64,000 nucleotides of DNA from Paenibacillus qinlingensis (GCF_013204845.1 NZ_JABMKY010000006.1:62001-126000); one strand, 5' to 3'; positions 11,501 to 19,340 are shown, counted from the first letter of the stretch. The notes: generated from the letters alone by a model not told the origin. Made by a program: numbers and translations.

Positions 11501-11759
11501 CATATACCGTGAATATACCAATGGATGGGCAGGCAAAAATTATGACGGTACAACTGTAGAAACGTTGCCAATATGGTTAAAGGTTGAAAAGATAGGGAAT
11601 ACGATTAAAACGTACACGTCTGCAGAAGGAACCATATGGACATTGAGAAGTTCACGTAACATCACATTTACGGGGCCATTTACAGCAGGATTGGCTGTAT
11701 CTTCAGGTACAGACAGTAAATTTGCCGAAGTAACCTTTGATAACGTTATGTGGCCGTAA
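5502..11759 (+). CDS. Giant secreted GH9 glycosidase with B-repeats and concanavalin-like domains
   Basis: A 2085-residue secreted protein; the ATG at 5502 is chosen because AGGAGG at 5487-5492 precedes it. A signal peptide (about residues 1-32) ends near 'STAFA'. An N-terminal beta domain and a CelD-type Ig-like domain (about 160-260, 'LVIHSNQVGYL') lead into a GH9 catalytic domain (about 265-765) with the DAGD motif at residues 329-332 and the acid/base candidate Glu743 in 'NEYSVN'. Next come eight InlB-B/List-type repeats with the recurring 'GWSGD...ITANF' pattern (roughly 7.80-8.66, 9.23-9.65 and 10.20-10.64 kb). These are interleaved with four concanavalin/DUF1349-like domains (8.68-9.22, 9.66-10.19, 10.65-11.20 and 11.21-11.76 kb), the last two being close copies. 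Expected activity is endo-beta-glucanase on cellulose-like or xyloglucan chains. The tail length is exceptional. Confidence 0.88.
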   Translation: MVKTNTRRILTFLIITIACILFSTSGSTAFALKERAPIAPEPKVSYASVINSQWMEICLVDNPYSDAHVTNTDYYTITSNDDPNFSGGVTPILVNYRYFPEQAPYSPTLTGNIGKIQVFYRSYLKIPSTVKFKEGKTYTISINSAVANAGPLTFKFDDTKPNLVIHSNQVGYLSEGSKISYLSLWTGQGSIDFSDYKKFYVIDENTGKSVYTGDIILHLANDRWTKSDIYAMDFSQLKAEGRYHLYIPGIGISYPFDISSSIYKEDIGYTITRALFAQRDGNHGLDNPAYTHWNRPPAHLDDGIDQALYMDNGNNLQAARVDLVGGHMDAGDRGKYPYNSAYVGIDMLMGAKYFSSQIKAQGESLEIPESGNGKPDYLDELVYELDWLNKAIMNTSTDGALTNYLRPQSNDPTTGTYETNVPLVGALNRMFYNRTQGPNKAETLFAAGVMAQAYNTPLMQEYYPEKSKQYLKAALRAYNGFKLHYQDPDYLKEGTYYDVSKEGTPHSWSNEMLLAASALMVATGDVEEFMPWINSEMATNLINYNSIKHWNWVLDRVWLGTFVSMYENPYISQTLRQWAYGGIINYAESEMNHQTPFGASAQDEGFPNLIGWRFTSANLMPVVVGYGVTQNPLYLERIQKTWDYTLGSNAVSRSFITGLGDPQRSPRWFVNEINQYQWVQHAQGNGGWIEPPPGFPGSDIQSAPYPSWFNDAGNTIAKTKVFPSYNEHAVMYRYTDSWNTQNEYSVNILSANAVSMLPLIPVNTYDLTVNSVEGDVFPVGGSYSQGMQLTLTAKGKPGYKFDHWSGDVSGTQSPVTVTMDTYKNVTANYVTAAVYAITVNAENGKVTQDNPDGNYSDGDMVTLTVEADYGYKFVGWSGDVTGTEASIQVTMNANKNITAQFVPLSQYSLSITSQNGIVKINPMKALYMEGEDVILTAVKNFGYKFSGWSGDFTGLTNPAIVNMDGNQQITANFTAVPTYPLAINATEGGNVATAIDSPANVSGGLYEEGALVTLTATAKPGFLFTGWSGDLLSSSNPMKFSVDGSKTLTANFKPTSGLISVDVTPTGTSGATQVNNGVYTLTSSGNKFGVAPDSFRYLLRAGLKGDAVFSAKLDALTTDNPTEAVAGIQIRTNLADDSTYAAIMVKNGKLVVQIRKGGAYFDTYPLAPVDTTLPVWLQITRNINRDIILSWSSDGVNWNIYNTSTFWGWNDPNVELTVGLFTSAVRAGKSATAQFSQVIWPSMQNLTINSGPGGTAAPESGLYVANSQVKLTATPDEGYAFAGWSDGLSGKANPAYITMNGNKTVTANFSLMPAICILTVPTISGGTLVFDPPGGAYAPNTIVKVTAIPDSGNSFVYWEGDLVGSENPVYLKMDGHKTISAKFVSYESTDITTTYVGNTIEDGNGTTINASGLILWGENDSFRYVYEDNQTGDTAIIAKVTEFNAISGNARAGIMVRQGTSVQSNYQGIFITHDKKIRSQFRNGNKWTIAEYTGTEAVTLPIWLKVEKQGTKLTTYSSVDGQIWVQRGSQTIATFTNPFTVGLAVTAGQDGKFVTAKFSDINWQAEPSTDYALLANAVHGTISTNPSGITHAPGTLVTVTATASAGYTFNGWSGDLNGTTNPATITMDSNKTITANFVESTTQFTLTTQTEHGTITLDPASGSYNVGTLVTLTAVPSAGYVFSGWSGDLSGAANPATLVMNANKTVTATYVPAIPQQKYTSVDIGTTYTGTTSQLGGLLTVKGSGANIWGQSDNFRYVHQDNLTGDATIIAKINGMSVLGTNANSNTKIGVMIRQNTDANSVHQGIFIDGTKKIKSIYRDSVNGWAGKNYDGTALETLPIWLKIEKIGNTVKTYSSTDGVLWTERSSRILSFTGRFTVGLAVSSGTDSKFAEATLSNVTVHSFNSADIGTTYTGTTSQAGSTVTVKGSGTNIWGQSDNLRYVYRDNLTGDATIVAKIAGMTMIGASANSNTKIGIMLRQSSAANSAHHGIFIDGAIKVKSIYREYTNGWAGKNYDGTTVETLPIWLKVEKIGNTIKTYTSAEGTIWTLRSSRNITFTGPFTAGLAVSSGTDSKFAEVTFDNVMWP

Positions 11760-11873
11760 GAAAGAATAAGTTGCTTAACTCAACTTTCGCACCTGAGATC
11801 AGCCATTAGAGACTTGATATAGTTGGGCAAATCGACAATACAAGTCCAAAAAGAAGCCACTATTATTGTGAAA

Positions 11874-11922
11874 TGCACCCCCAATTGTTAGTCAAATTTA
11901 ACAATTGGAGGTGCATTTTTTT
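11874..11922 (+). terminator. Rho-independent terminator after the GH9 gene
   Basis: A stem of TGCACC-C-CCAATTGTTA against TAACAATTGG-A-GGTGCA is followed by seven T residues. It lies 115 bases after the GH9 stop codon, before the convergent LysE gene. Confidence 0.85.
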
Positions 11923-12033
11923 AGTGACCATGGAAGGGTATTCCCTTCTCCGGAGGTTCGTTATTATTCTAACCGCGGTAGAGATTATTTGAAAAAACAG
12001 GAATCCCAAGAGAAAACCAATTTTATAAGAATT

Positions 12034-12624
12034 CTAATAGTCCGAAAATAAAAGGAAAATTGCTACAAGAATTAATGATCCGCCCATGACCCAATTAAAT
12101 ACCTTCATCCCATTCTTCACTTTTATTAGAAACTGTAGTTTTGATCCTATAAGAGCCCATGTACTGAGTGAAAGATAACAAATGACAAAATAAATACTAA
12201 CAAAGGCAAGAAGCATCGAATAGGAAGTATTCAAACCGAACACTGAAACGCCGGTAAGACAAGCAATCCAAGCTTTGGGATTGAGCCACTGCATAAGAAC
12301 ACCTTGATGAAAACGCGGCAGTTGTTCTTCTTTTAACTCGATTTCTGTACGTGAAACCATAATTTTGTACCCAATATAACTCATATATCCTGTCCCAATA
12401 TACTTTAGAAATATATAGAATACAGGGACTTGCGCTACGAGATTGAATATCCCTAACCCAACAGCAGTTAACAAGATTGTAAACCCGACAGTTGAACCAG
12501 ATACAAAAGGTAATGAGCGCTTAAATCCATAATTGACTCCAGAAGAAAGAATTGTTATGTTAACTGGGCCAGGAGAAATTGACATGGATAATGAAAAGAA
12601 ACACATTGCTAAGAAAATAGACAT
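12034..12624 (-). CDS. LysE/RhtB-family amino-acid exporter
   Basis: A 196-residue integral membrane protein with about six hydrophobic helices. The N-terminal 'SISPGPVNITILSSGVNYG' segment is the conserved SPGP signature of the LysE/RhtB translocator family, and the length is typical. It would export an amino acid or analogue across the cytoplasmic membrane; the substrate is not readable. It is divergent from a LysR-type regulator gene, with a palindromic T-N11-A site between them, an arrangement well known for LysE/ArgP-like pairs, so that regulator probably controls it. Confidence 0.88.
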   Translation of the reverse strand: MSIFLAMCFFSLSMSISPGPVNITILSSGVNYGFKRSLPFVSGSTVGFTILLTAVGLGIFNLVAQVPVFYIFLKYIGTGYMSYIGYKIMVSRTEIELKEEQLPRFHQGVLMQWLNPKAWIACLTGVSVFGLNTSYSMLLAFVSIYFVICYLSLSTWALIGSKLQFLIKVKNGMKVFNWVMGGSLILVAIFLLFSDY

Positions 12625-12681
12625 GCTTGTACACTCCTAATAGTTTTTCTGAGATTACTATATCCCATCTAAATTAAAACC

Positions 12682-12706
12682 GTCCAATTTGAAGTTCTGA
12701 TTGGAC
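12682..12706. promoter_or_regulatory. LysR-type operator (T-N11-A)
   Basis: A perfect inverted repeat, GTCCAAT-N11-ATTGGAC, lies between the divergent exporter and LysR genes. The inner bases give exactly T-N11-A, the classic LysR-family binding motif, so this is the likely operator of both genes. Confidence 0.75.
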
Positions 12707-12760
12707 CCATTGCGAAAACGGAATGCTTCGTACATATACTTCTTAGGGGGTGTCGGATAG

Positions 12761-13657
12761 TTGGAGCTCTACCAATTGAAAACCTTTATTGAAATTGCCC
12801 GAACTGGCAACTTGACCGAAGCGGCAGCGCATCTAAACACAAGTCAGCCGGCTGCAAGTGCACATATTAAGGCCTTGGAGAAAGAAGTGGGTTTTTCTCT
12901 CTTTTTTCGAACATCCAAAGGAATGACTATTACAGAAAAGGGCTCAAAGTTGTTGTTGGAAGCACAGAAAATTCTCGGCACTCTTGAGAATTTCTATCTT
13001 AAAGCGAGTGATTTGAAGGTAGATTCAATGGAGACTATTCGAATCGGGCTAAATACAGACGGGCAGCTCCTTCGAATTGAGAAATTGATCGAGTCTATTT
13101 CGGGATGCTTGCCGCAGGTGGAATTGCATTTTATTGATGTTAAAAGTGAAGATTTCACCCAGGATTTGACTAATTCAAAGATAAACGCGGGTTTTTACTA
13201 TGGAAACGTTGCGCACACAGCCGTTCACTCCATCAAACTCTATTCCTTCAAAATGGTGGTGGTCTATCCCAAGAGCTGGGATGTATCACCAAAGAAGGTG
13301 CTCAACCTGGAGTATTTCGCAGCGAAACCGTGGATTTGGACAACACAAGGTTGTCCCTTCTATAAACAATCTATCGATTACTTCCTGCAACAGGATATAG
13401 TTCCCCAAAAAATCATGTATGTCGATGACGAAGCTTTGATTGGGAAATTGGTTCAAGGAGAAATTGGTTGTTCATTGTTAGCCGAGCCAATAGCCATTCA
13501 GTTTGCTAATGAAAATATGCTACAGATATGGGAAGGTATCGATCTCTATATTGACCTGCATTTTGGTTTTCTAAAGGATAAAAAAAGTGATCCTGTGCTA
13601 TTTGAAATAGGTTCAATAGTAGATAGGATGTGGAATGAGGATGGCATCTCGATTTAA
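12761..13657 (+). CDS. LysR-family transcriptional regulator
   Basis: A 298-residue protein with an N-terminal winged HTH (about 1-60): 'MELYQLKTFIEIARTGNLT', 'AAAHLNTSQPAASAHIKAL' and 'LFFRTSKGMTITEKG' are textbook LysR text. The effector-binding domain follows (about 90-295). Translation starts at TTG 12761, which is where LysR proteins normally begin. It is divergent from the LysE-type exporter and shares its 136-base intergenic region with a T-N11-A palindrome. The inferred job is to sense an amino acid or related compound and activate the exporter while regulating itself. Confidence 0.9.
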   Translation: MELYQLKTFIEIARTGNLTEAAAHLNTSQPAASAHIKALEKEVGFSLFFRTSKGMTITEKGSKLLLEAQKILGTLENFYLKASDLKVDSMETIRIGLNTDGQLLRIEKLIESISGCLPQVELHFIDVKSEDFTQDLTNSKINAGFYYGNVAHTAVHSIKLYSFKMVVVYPKSWDVSPKKVLNLEYFAAKPWIWTTQGCPFYKQSIDYFLQQDIVPQKIMYVDDEALIGKLVQGEIGCSLLAEPIAIQFANENMLQIWEGIDLYIDLHFGFLKDKKSDPVLFEIGSIVDRMWNEDGISI

Positions 13658-13697
13658 CGGAGGTTGCCAACTGATTCTTCTTCGAGATAGTTATTTT

Positions 13698-13731
13698 GAC
13701 CTTGCGACTAACCATCGCAAGGTCTTTTTTT
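13698..13731 (+). terminator. Rho-independent terminator after the LysR gene
   Basis: A perfect 10-bp stem GACCTTGCGA / TCGCAAGGTC with a 7-base loop and a run of seven T residues, 40 bases after the LysR stop codon. Confidence 0.92.
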
Positions 13732-13742
13732 AAAAATAATTA

Positions 13743-13792
13743 AGTATAACAATTGAAAGGTGACAATTAATGTCACTGTTCATAGGTATAAT
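13743..13792. promoter_or_regulatory. Imperfect long palindrome upstream of a lipoprotein gene
   Basis: Centred on GTGACA-N5-TGTCAC, with outer arms AGTATAAC and GGTATAAT. The same architecture and much of the same text recur at 19860-19908 ahead of another secreted-protein gene, which suggests a shared operator or promoter. GGTATAAT at the right end resembles a -10 box. Confidence 0.5.
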
Positions 13793-13856
13793 AGCAATAA
13801 TGGGAAAATTCATTGCCTACAGTCAAACAATAATTATTAATGGAGAGAGTGAGAAT

Positions 13857-15239
13857 ATGAAAGTAAACAAGATTATGCATTTTGCCCTTACGTTTCCGTT
13901 GACTATAAGTCTTGTAACAGGATGCAGCCTGGGAAGTAGCAGTAACGAGAAAATGAATGAACACGTGAAGCTTCGCATAATGCACGAAAGCGAGGAGGGT
14001 TTCTACCAACAATATGGCATGTTGTTTTCTGCTCTATATCCCGACATTGAGTTAGAAGTCGTTTCTGCTGGAAATCTGAAAGCGGAACAAGGGCAAACTT
14101 ATCAAGAGTTAATAAGTACTTTCGTCAATAGGAATAACCCGGACATACTCTTGCTTGATTCCACACAATACGCCAAGATGTCTGCTGAAGGTCGATTGAT
14201 GGACCTCGAGTTGCTTACAAAGAAAGATAAGTTCGACGAGGATCAGCTCATCCCTGGTGTTATGGATTACTTAAGGGAAAAGGGTGGTGGAAAATTGAAT
14301 GGTTTGCCTACAGAATTTTACAGCACCGCGGTCTACTACAACAAAGATTTGTTCGATAAGTACGGTATTTCGTATCCTAAGAACAAGATGAGTTGGGATG
14401 AATTGATCTTGTTGGCCTCACGTTTCCCAACTGACGAGAAAGACAAGCGGATGTATGGTCTGAAAATGGGGGAGGGGCAAGAAAACCTCTTTCAACTGGG
14501 CGATACCATCGGCCGCACAAGGGGGCTCAGTTACGTTAATTCCTTGACGAAACAAATCACAATCAACACTGAATCATGGAACGAAGTATATGAGACGGCT
14601 TTGAAAGCATTCAAATCAAATGCTATTTACCATGAAGATCCTCCTACGACGAACGGCCCCGTAACTATGGAGGAATTCCTTCTGAGGGATCCTTTCATAG
14701 CTGGAAAAGTAGCTATGACCATAGATGGTTCAACTCTTATGGAAACGATAAAGCAAGCTCAGAGGACAGCTCCTGATAAAGCTGTTAGTCATTGGGATAT
14801 GGTAACCATGCCTGTTAATCCGCAGGAACCAGATTATGGTGTTACAGCGTTTTATCCAATATTGGCTATAAACTCCAAATCTTCAAATGTAGAGGCAGCC
14901 AAGACATTTATCAACTATATCCATAGTAAGGACTATGTAAGAGTATTGGCGAAGGCCAAAAGAGGAGGTGGTTTGCCAATTCGTAAAGAATTCATTAAAG
15001 ATGACCAAGGCCATCACATGGAAGCCTTCTATGAATTGAAACCATCGTTAGCTGAGAACGATACTTATAAGGATTTCGATAAGTTACCTGAAGATTTCAT
15101 TGAGCAGTTTAATGTATTAGCAGACAGGGAGCTGCAGGCATCTTCAGAAGGTAAAGTTTCTATTCACGAAGCGCTAGACAGCCTGCAATCCAAAACTCAA
15201 GCTGCACTTGAGGAAAGCGCAGAAGCAAATGTGGAATAA
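13857..15239 (+). CDS. Extracellular solute-binding lipoprotein (sugar-type), orphan
   Basis: A 460-residue lipoprotein. The ATG at 13857 is preferred because GGAGAGAG precedes it and it places a signal peptide with lipobox LVTG-C at about residues 19-23. The mature part has the periplasmic-binding-protein type 1 pattern: 'LRIMHESEEGFYQQYG', 'NPDILLLDSTQYAKMSAEG', 'LNGLPTEFYSTAVYYNKDLF' and 'MSWDELILLASRFPTDEK', typical of family 1 sugar-binding proteins. No permease genes adjoin it, so it must pair with an ABC transporter elsewhere or act as a sensor input. It is preceded by a long palindrome also found upstream of the secreted protein at 20033. The family is clear; the ligand is unknown. 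Confidence 0.85.
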   Translation: MKVNKIMHFALTFPLTISLVTGCSLGSSSNEKMNEHVKLRIMHESEEGFYQQYGMLFSALYPDIELEVVSAGNLKAEQGQTYQELISTFVNRNNPDILLLDSTQYAKMSAEGRLMDLELLTKKDKFDEDQLIPGVMDYLREKGGGKLNGLPTEFYSTAVYYNKDLFDKYGISYPKNKMSWDELILLASRFPTDEKDKRMYGLKMGEGQENLFQLGDTIGRTRGLSYVNSLTKQITINTESWNEVYETALKAFKSNAIYHEDPPTTNGPVTMEEFLLRDPFIAGKVAMTIDGSTLMETIKQAQRTAPDKAVSHWDMVTMPVNPQEPDYGVTAFYPILAINSKSSNVEAAKTFINYIHSKDYVRVLAKAKRGGGLPIRKEFIKDDQGHHMEAFYELKPSLAENDTYKDFDKLPEDFIEQFNVLADRELQASSEGKVSIHEALDSLQSKTQAALEESAEANVE

Positions 15240-15273
15240 TAGTAAATAATTAATAAGACAAAAATTGCTTAAT

Positions 15274-15327
15274 ACCATCCAAGAACATGGGAGCATTTGT
15301 TTACAATCTAAAATGTTCTTAGATGGT
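15274..15327. terminator. Inverted repeat between convergent genes, possible terminator
   Basis: ACCATC-C-AAGAACAT pairs with ATGTTCTT-A-GATGGT across a 24-base loop, in the 117 bases between the lipoprotein gene and the convergent gerB-type gene. There is no strong T run on either side, so its terminator role is tentative. Confidence 0.4.
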
Positions 15328-15356
15328 AATTTCTATTCTAGCGCGTTGCTTAATTT

Positions 15357-16454
15357 TTAATAATTGTTTGTTCGTTTTTTCATCCTAACAGCCATTATGA
15401 AAAAAAAGACGATAAATATCTCCAAAACTAGCATGATACTTCCGCCCAAATTATTGTTTTTTAAATAAAAATAATTATATGTCATCACATTCTTAAACAA
15501 AATTAGTTTCAGGATGCCTATTCCGATTGGTGCAAGAAAAGTCATGCTCTTACTTTTTTTTATATTGAGCATAACATTGAAACATCGGTACAAAACATAA
15601 ACTTCAAGAGACATCTTAGAAAACACGGTGGGAATCCAGAAGAAAAAAAGCACCAAGCCGAGTCGATCAATAGAATTTGTGATTTTCATTTCCCTGTCCA
15701 TAGAGATTGTAGGGTGACTTTGATTTTTCATCAAGTCTTCCCCGAAAATCGCAAGTTCGGAGAAAATGATGAGATATAGTAAGAAAAGACCAAGCATTGT
15801 TCCAGAAATTATGGCGATTTTTATATTTTTAAGAGGCGTCATTTGTCCTAAAAGTGCTAACAAAATAATTGTTTCAGTAGCCCATGGAAGTGCGTTAAAT
15901 ACGGCTTGCAATAAAGATGGAAAAGTTCCCACGTTAATAATTGGTACAACGTTTGTTAAGTCCATCTTGTTTAATAGCAGGATTGGAGCGAGCAACATAG
16001 AAAATAAAAGAGCTGGAAAAATTAATTCATTAAAGTTGGCGATGCTTCCTAGGCCTAATCGCGCAACATAAATTAACACCAATATTGTAATAAGTGTTGT
16101 TACGGTAAGCGGTGTCTTGGGTAAGAGAGCTACTTGCATTGAATCAACAAATGCTTGTAAATCATGTAGAAGAAGTATAGATACAAATAAAACAAAGAGG
16201 AGGGCTAGTATCTTCTCAGTCCTAAGGTTTTTTCCGTTTTTTTTAGAAAGGACATCCCACATCGATATTTTGCTTAATCCCATAAAACTAACGATAGTTA
16301 AAAGGACAATGAATGGAACCAAAAAGAAAAAAACTAGCCAAGAGTTTCCTCCAGCAATTATTACTTGAGACAAAGGAAAATGTATGAGTGATACTGTCAA
16401 TATAACATTCGCACATAGCATTACTACTTGTGAGTGTGTTACGTTATCCTTCAT
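15357..16454 (-). CDS. Spore germinant receptor B subunit (GerAB-type permease)
   Basis: A 365-residue polytopic membrane protein with about ten hydrophobic helices and the text of the GerAB/endospore germination permease family (amino acid/polyamine/organocation superfamily), for example 'KISMWDVLSKKNGKN' and 'LGSIANFNELIFPALLFS'. The start follows AGGAGG with 10-base spacing. It is the last gene of a gerA-gerC-gerB operon. In spores the B subunit sits in the inner membrane and is thought to bind the germinant. Family and length fit; the germinant cannot be predicted. Confidence 0.9.
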   Translation of the reverse strand: MKDNVTHSQVVMLCANVILTVSLIHFPLSQVIIAGGNSWLVFFFLVPFIVLLTIVSFMGLSKISMWDVLSKKNGKNLRTEKILALLFVLFVSILLLHDLQAFVDSMQVALLPKTPLTVTTLITILVLIYVARLGLGSIANFNELIFPALLFSMLLAPILLLNKMDLTNVVPIINVGTFPSLLQAVFNALPWATETIILLALLGQMTPLKNIKIAIISGTMLGLFLLYLIIFSELAIFGEDLMKNQSHPTISMDREMKITNSIDRLGLVLFFFWIPTVFSKMSLEVYVLYRCFNVMLNIKKSKSMTFLAPIGIGILKLILFKNVMTYNYFYLKNNNLGGSIMLVLEIFIVFFFIMAVRMKKRTNNY

Positions 16455-16496
16455 CCAAGTAATTCCTCCTTTGTACTAATAAATAAAAGCAGAATC

Positions 16497-17615
16497 TTAT
16501 TGTTTCGAAGTATGGATACTCAATCCTGTATTTTCAATAACGAAATTGACGTCAACATCTATTTTGATATTGGGAAGCATTTGATCCCACTGATCTTTCC
16601 ATTCATTTTCCCATTGCACATTTTTGTACACATATAAGTAATGTCCTAAACTAAAGGTATCGATACTGTTTTCTAAGGTGCTTTTTAAGAGATCTTGAAC
16701 TTGCTGTTTGATCGTGGATTCCAAAGTTGATTCTATTTGTTTAATGATTTTTGTATCCTCCATGTTAAATGCTTCCACGCTCTCGCTAATAAAACCTTTT
16801 CCCGATATTTTGATATGAAATTCAGGGGTGTTACTGGTAACAACAGGTTTTATCTTGAATTTTTGACCGCTTACCGAAACGCTCACAAATTTGCCGTTGT
16901 TGCTGGGGAAAGTTATTGATTTTCCCACCATTGCTTTGTGTTTCATCCATAGGATCCCCAGACTTTGGGTGTCGTTGGAAATAAATTTCATTTTGTCCTT
17001 TTTGAAGATTGCTATCCGATTGACTTCCAGTTTACCTTTTTCAATATCGACTATGGGGGCAATCGGATCAGTTCCCTCTTTATACAAGTTTCCTAGAAAT
17101 TCACGAGTTGTGATTCCTAAACCCATTAATCTACCTATCCCCTTAACAGCTTCAGCGGAAACTCCACCTGAATTGGGAGGGGTATTTAAGATATCGAAAG
17201 ATTTTTTTTTGGAGATATAAATATAAGTCGTTAGTCTGGTTTCTCTATCACGGTTAACAAAATCGAGTACTTCACTAATGTTTTTTTTGGCAATTTCCTC
17301 ATGAATGATGATAATTTGTTGGTGAGAAAATCTTAGAATATGAGATGTTTGGTGTTGTATTTTTTGAAGGGCTTCCTGTATACTGCGACCTGTATTGGAT
17401 TCCAAGTAATACGCTTTTTTCTTCCCTTCTTCAACTCCTTGTCCTACAGTAATTGGAATTTGAACAGTCACTTTAAATTCATCATTCGACTTGTCAATAC
17501 CCGTAGCCAATACCAAAGCCACATCGTTTATTTCCCTCTGATCAGTACATCCTGTTAACGTTAGAGTAGAAGAGAAAGCCAACACACTGAAGAGAAAATA
17601 AAAGCTCCGTTTCAT
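16497..17615 (-). CDS. Spore germinant receptor C subunit (Ger(x)C lipoprotein)
   Basis: A 372-residue lipoprotein: signal peptide with lipobox LTG-C at about residues 20-23, then 'DQREINDVALVLATGIDKS', the standard opening of Ger(x)C proteins, which in Bacillus GerBC and GerAC begin with this WDxREIxxL-like segment. The start codon overlaps the gerA-type stop as ATGA, showing translational coupling. It would be an outer-face lipoprotein of the germinant receptor in the spore inner membrane. The operon order A-C-B is less common than A-B-C. Confidence 0.92.
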   Translation of the reverse strand: MKRSFYFLFSVLAFSSTLTLTGCTDQREINDVALVLATGIDKSNDEFKVTVQIPITVGQGVEEGKKKAYYLESNTGRSIQEALQKIQHQTSHILRFSHQQIIIIHEEIAKKNISEVLDFVNRDRETRLTTYIYISKKKSFDILNTPPNSGGVSAEAVKGIGRLMGLGITTREFLGNLYKEGTDPIAPIVDIEKGKLEVNRIAIFKKDKMKFISNDTQSLGILWMKHKAMVGKSITFPSNNGKFVSVSVSGQKFKIKPVVTSNTPEFHIKISGKGFISESVEAFNMEDTKIIKQIESTLESTIKQQVQDLLKSTLENSIDTFSLGHYLYVYKNVQWENEWKDQWDQMLPNIKIDVDVNFVIENTGLSIHTSKQ

Positions 17616-19144
17616 CTGTTACTTCTCCTTCTTTTGAATAAACGATAAGGCGACGCGTCCTTATTTTGCGGTTGGCGCATAAACCACCATGGAACTCTTG
17701 CCAAAACATCTTTTTGTTGCCGAATGGATAAGGGGGCAAAGGGAGTCATAAATGGCGTCTTGAAGGATTTTAAACTACATAAATGAGAGCCTAAAAGTAC
17801 CATTCCAATGGAAATACCGAATAGTCCCAAAAAACCGGCTAAAACCATCAATGGAAAACGAAGTAATCTCAGCGTATCCGCAATATTTGCCTTTGGTATT
17901 ATGGATGCTGCTATCCCAGTTAATGACGTAACAATAACCATAGGTGCCGAAACAATTCCAGCTTGAACAGCGGCTGTGCCGATGACGATTGCACCTAAAA
18001 TGCTTACGGTTTGACCGACTAATCTAGGAAGCCGAACACCGGCTTCTCTTAGAGCTTCAAACGTGACTTCCATCGTGATGGCTTCAAGGAGTGCTGGTAA
18101 AGGTACTTTTTCATGGCTAGCCATCAAAGTGAGAAGCATATCTGTAGGTATCAATTCAATTTGATAGGTTGATAGCGCAATGTACATGGCGGGAAGAAGT
18201 AAAGTAATTAACACGGAGAAATATCGAATTATTCTTATAAAGGTAGAAAAATAAAAACGATGATAATAATCCTCGCTGCTCTGTAACAATTGCCAAAATG
18301 TTGTCGGCACAATTAGTACGGATGGTACTCCATCTAACAAAATAGTGATTCGGCCTTCCAGCAAGCTGGCAACACTTGTATCAGGGCGCTCCGTATTTTG
18401 AATTTGAGGAAACGGACTTAGAGGACTATCTTCTATAAATTCCTCTACGTATTCACTTTCAAGAATTCCATCAATATCAATCAGATCTAACCTCTTCTGG
18501 AGTTCTTTTAAAATTTCTTGGTTTACCAAGTGGTCCAAATAAACTAACGCCACTGATGTTTGTGTTTGTGTTCCTAACTTTTTTTGTATAATCTTTAATC
18601 GAGGAGAACGTATTTTTTGTCGTATTAAAACGATGTTGGTTGAAATGTTCTCTATAAAACCGTCCTTGGATCCACGAATAACAGACTCAGATGACGGCTC
18701 TGAAACCTGTCTATAAGCGCCGCCCTTCGTTTTAAAAATTAATGCTTTGTCTCTTTCGTCAATTAGTACAACTGAATGTCCATTCAATACTTCACTGACG
18801 ACTTTGTTCATTTCATTAGTTTCGTTGATTGGTGTTGTGTACATCCTCTCTTCAAGGTGACTTAGGTCGTATTGTTCCATAAAGTCTTTTGATAGCAATT
18901 TTTTAATGACTTGAAGTGGTATGCTTTCATCATTAACGAAACCATTAAGGTATATAAGGCAAGTACTTGTACTTTCCACAACGTAAGGCTTGAAAACAAC
19001 ATCGGGGCAATTCTGGAACAAAGATTGCAGATAAGATAAATTATTCGTAAGGCTGGCATATACAAACGGTGAAGACTCATTTTCACCGGATAAATTGTTT
19101 TCCGAAATGGTTTGATTTTTGATTGGAGATTTTGACCCTGACAT
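17612..19144 (-). CDS. Spore germinant receptor A subunit (GerAA-type)
   Basis: A 510-residue protein with a soluble N-terminal region (about 1-280) and four to five C-terminal membrane helices. Family marks are 'VVLIDERDKALIFKTKGG', 'EPSSESVIRGSKDGFIEN' (the ExSVIRGPxDGF motif of GerAA/SpoVAF), 'TSVALVYLDHLVNQEIL' and 'GRITILLDGVPSVLIVPT'. The start follows GGAGG with 7-base spacing. It is the first gene of the operon, with a sigma-G-like promoter just upstream. Function: inner-membrane subunit of the germinant receptor that triggers spore germination. Confidence 0.94.
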   Translation of the reverse strand: MSGSKSPIKNQTISENNLSGENESSPFVYASLTNNLSYLQSLFQNCPDVVFKPYVVESTSTCLIYLNGFVNDESIPLQVIKKLLSKDFMEQYDLSHLEERMYTTPINETNEMNKVVSEVLNGHSVVLIDERDKALIFKTKGGAYRQVSEPSSESVIRGSKDGFIENISTNIVLIRQKIRSPRLKIIQKKLGTQTQTSVALVYLDHLVNQEILKELQKRLDLIDIDGILESEYVEEFIEDSPLSPFPQIQNTERPDTSVASLLEGRITILLDGVPSVLIVPTTFWQLLQSSEDYYHRFYFSTFIRIIRYFSVLITLLLPAMYIALSTYQIELIPTDMLLTLMASHEKVPLPALLEAITMEVTFEALREAGVRLPRLVGQTVSILGAIVIGTAAVQAGIVSAPMVIVTSLTGIAASIIPKANIADTLRLLRFPLMVLAGFLGLFGISIGMVLLGSHLCSLKSFKTPFMTPFAPLSIRQQKDVLARVPWWFMRQPQNKDASPYRLFKRRRSNR

Positions 19145-19187
19145 TGGCTTTCCTCCAATTTTACGTACATTCTCTGAACAATGAAAC

Positions 19188-19218
19188 TATTGTTGGCAAA
19201 ATAATGAATTATTATGCA
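19188..19218 (-). promoter_or_regulatory. Sigma-G-like forespore promoter of the germination operon
   Basis: Read on the minus strand, TGCATA and AACAATA are separated by 18 bases, resembling the sigma-G consensus (TGMATA / CATNNTA), with about 45 bases from the -10 to the gerA-type start. The -10 match is partial. Confidence 0.4.
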
Positions 19219-19270
19219 AGGAATTTTGGGATCGCATCGTGTTACAAATAATCGATGCGCACGGTTCATA

Positions 19271-19307
19271 AGAATAAAAGCTACCCAATAATGCAATTGG
19301 GCAGCTT
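19271..19307 (-). terminator. Rho-independent terminator of the minus-strand gene at 19341
   Basis: A stem AAGCT-x-CCCAAT / ATTGGG-x-AGCTT with a 6-base loop, followed on the minus strand by TTTTATTCTT. It lies 34 bases past the stop codon at 19341, before the gerA-type operon. Confidence 0.75.
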
Positions 19308-19340
19308 CTTGAAGTTGATAAAGAAATTATAACTTCCTCA

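Noticed and set aside
12682..12706. Reading the GTCCAAT palindrome as a terminator
   Set aside because: It sits in a divergent promoter region, has no T run, and its T-N11-A geometry is that of a LysR operator.
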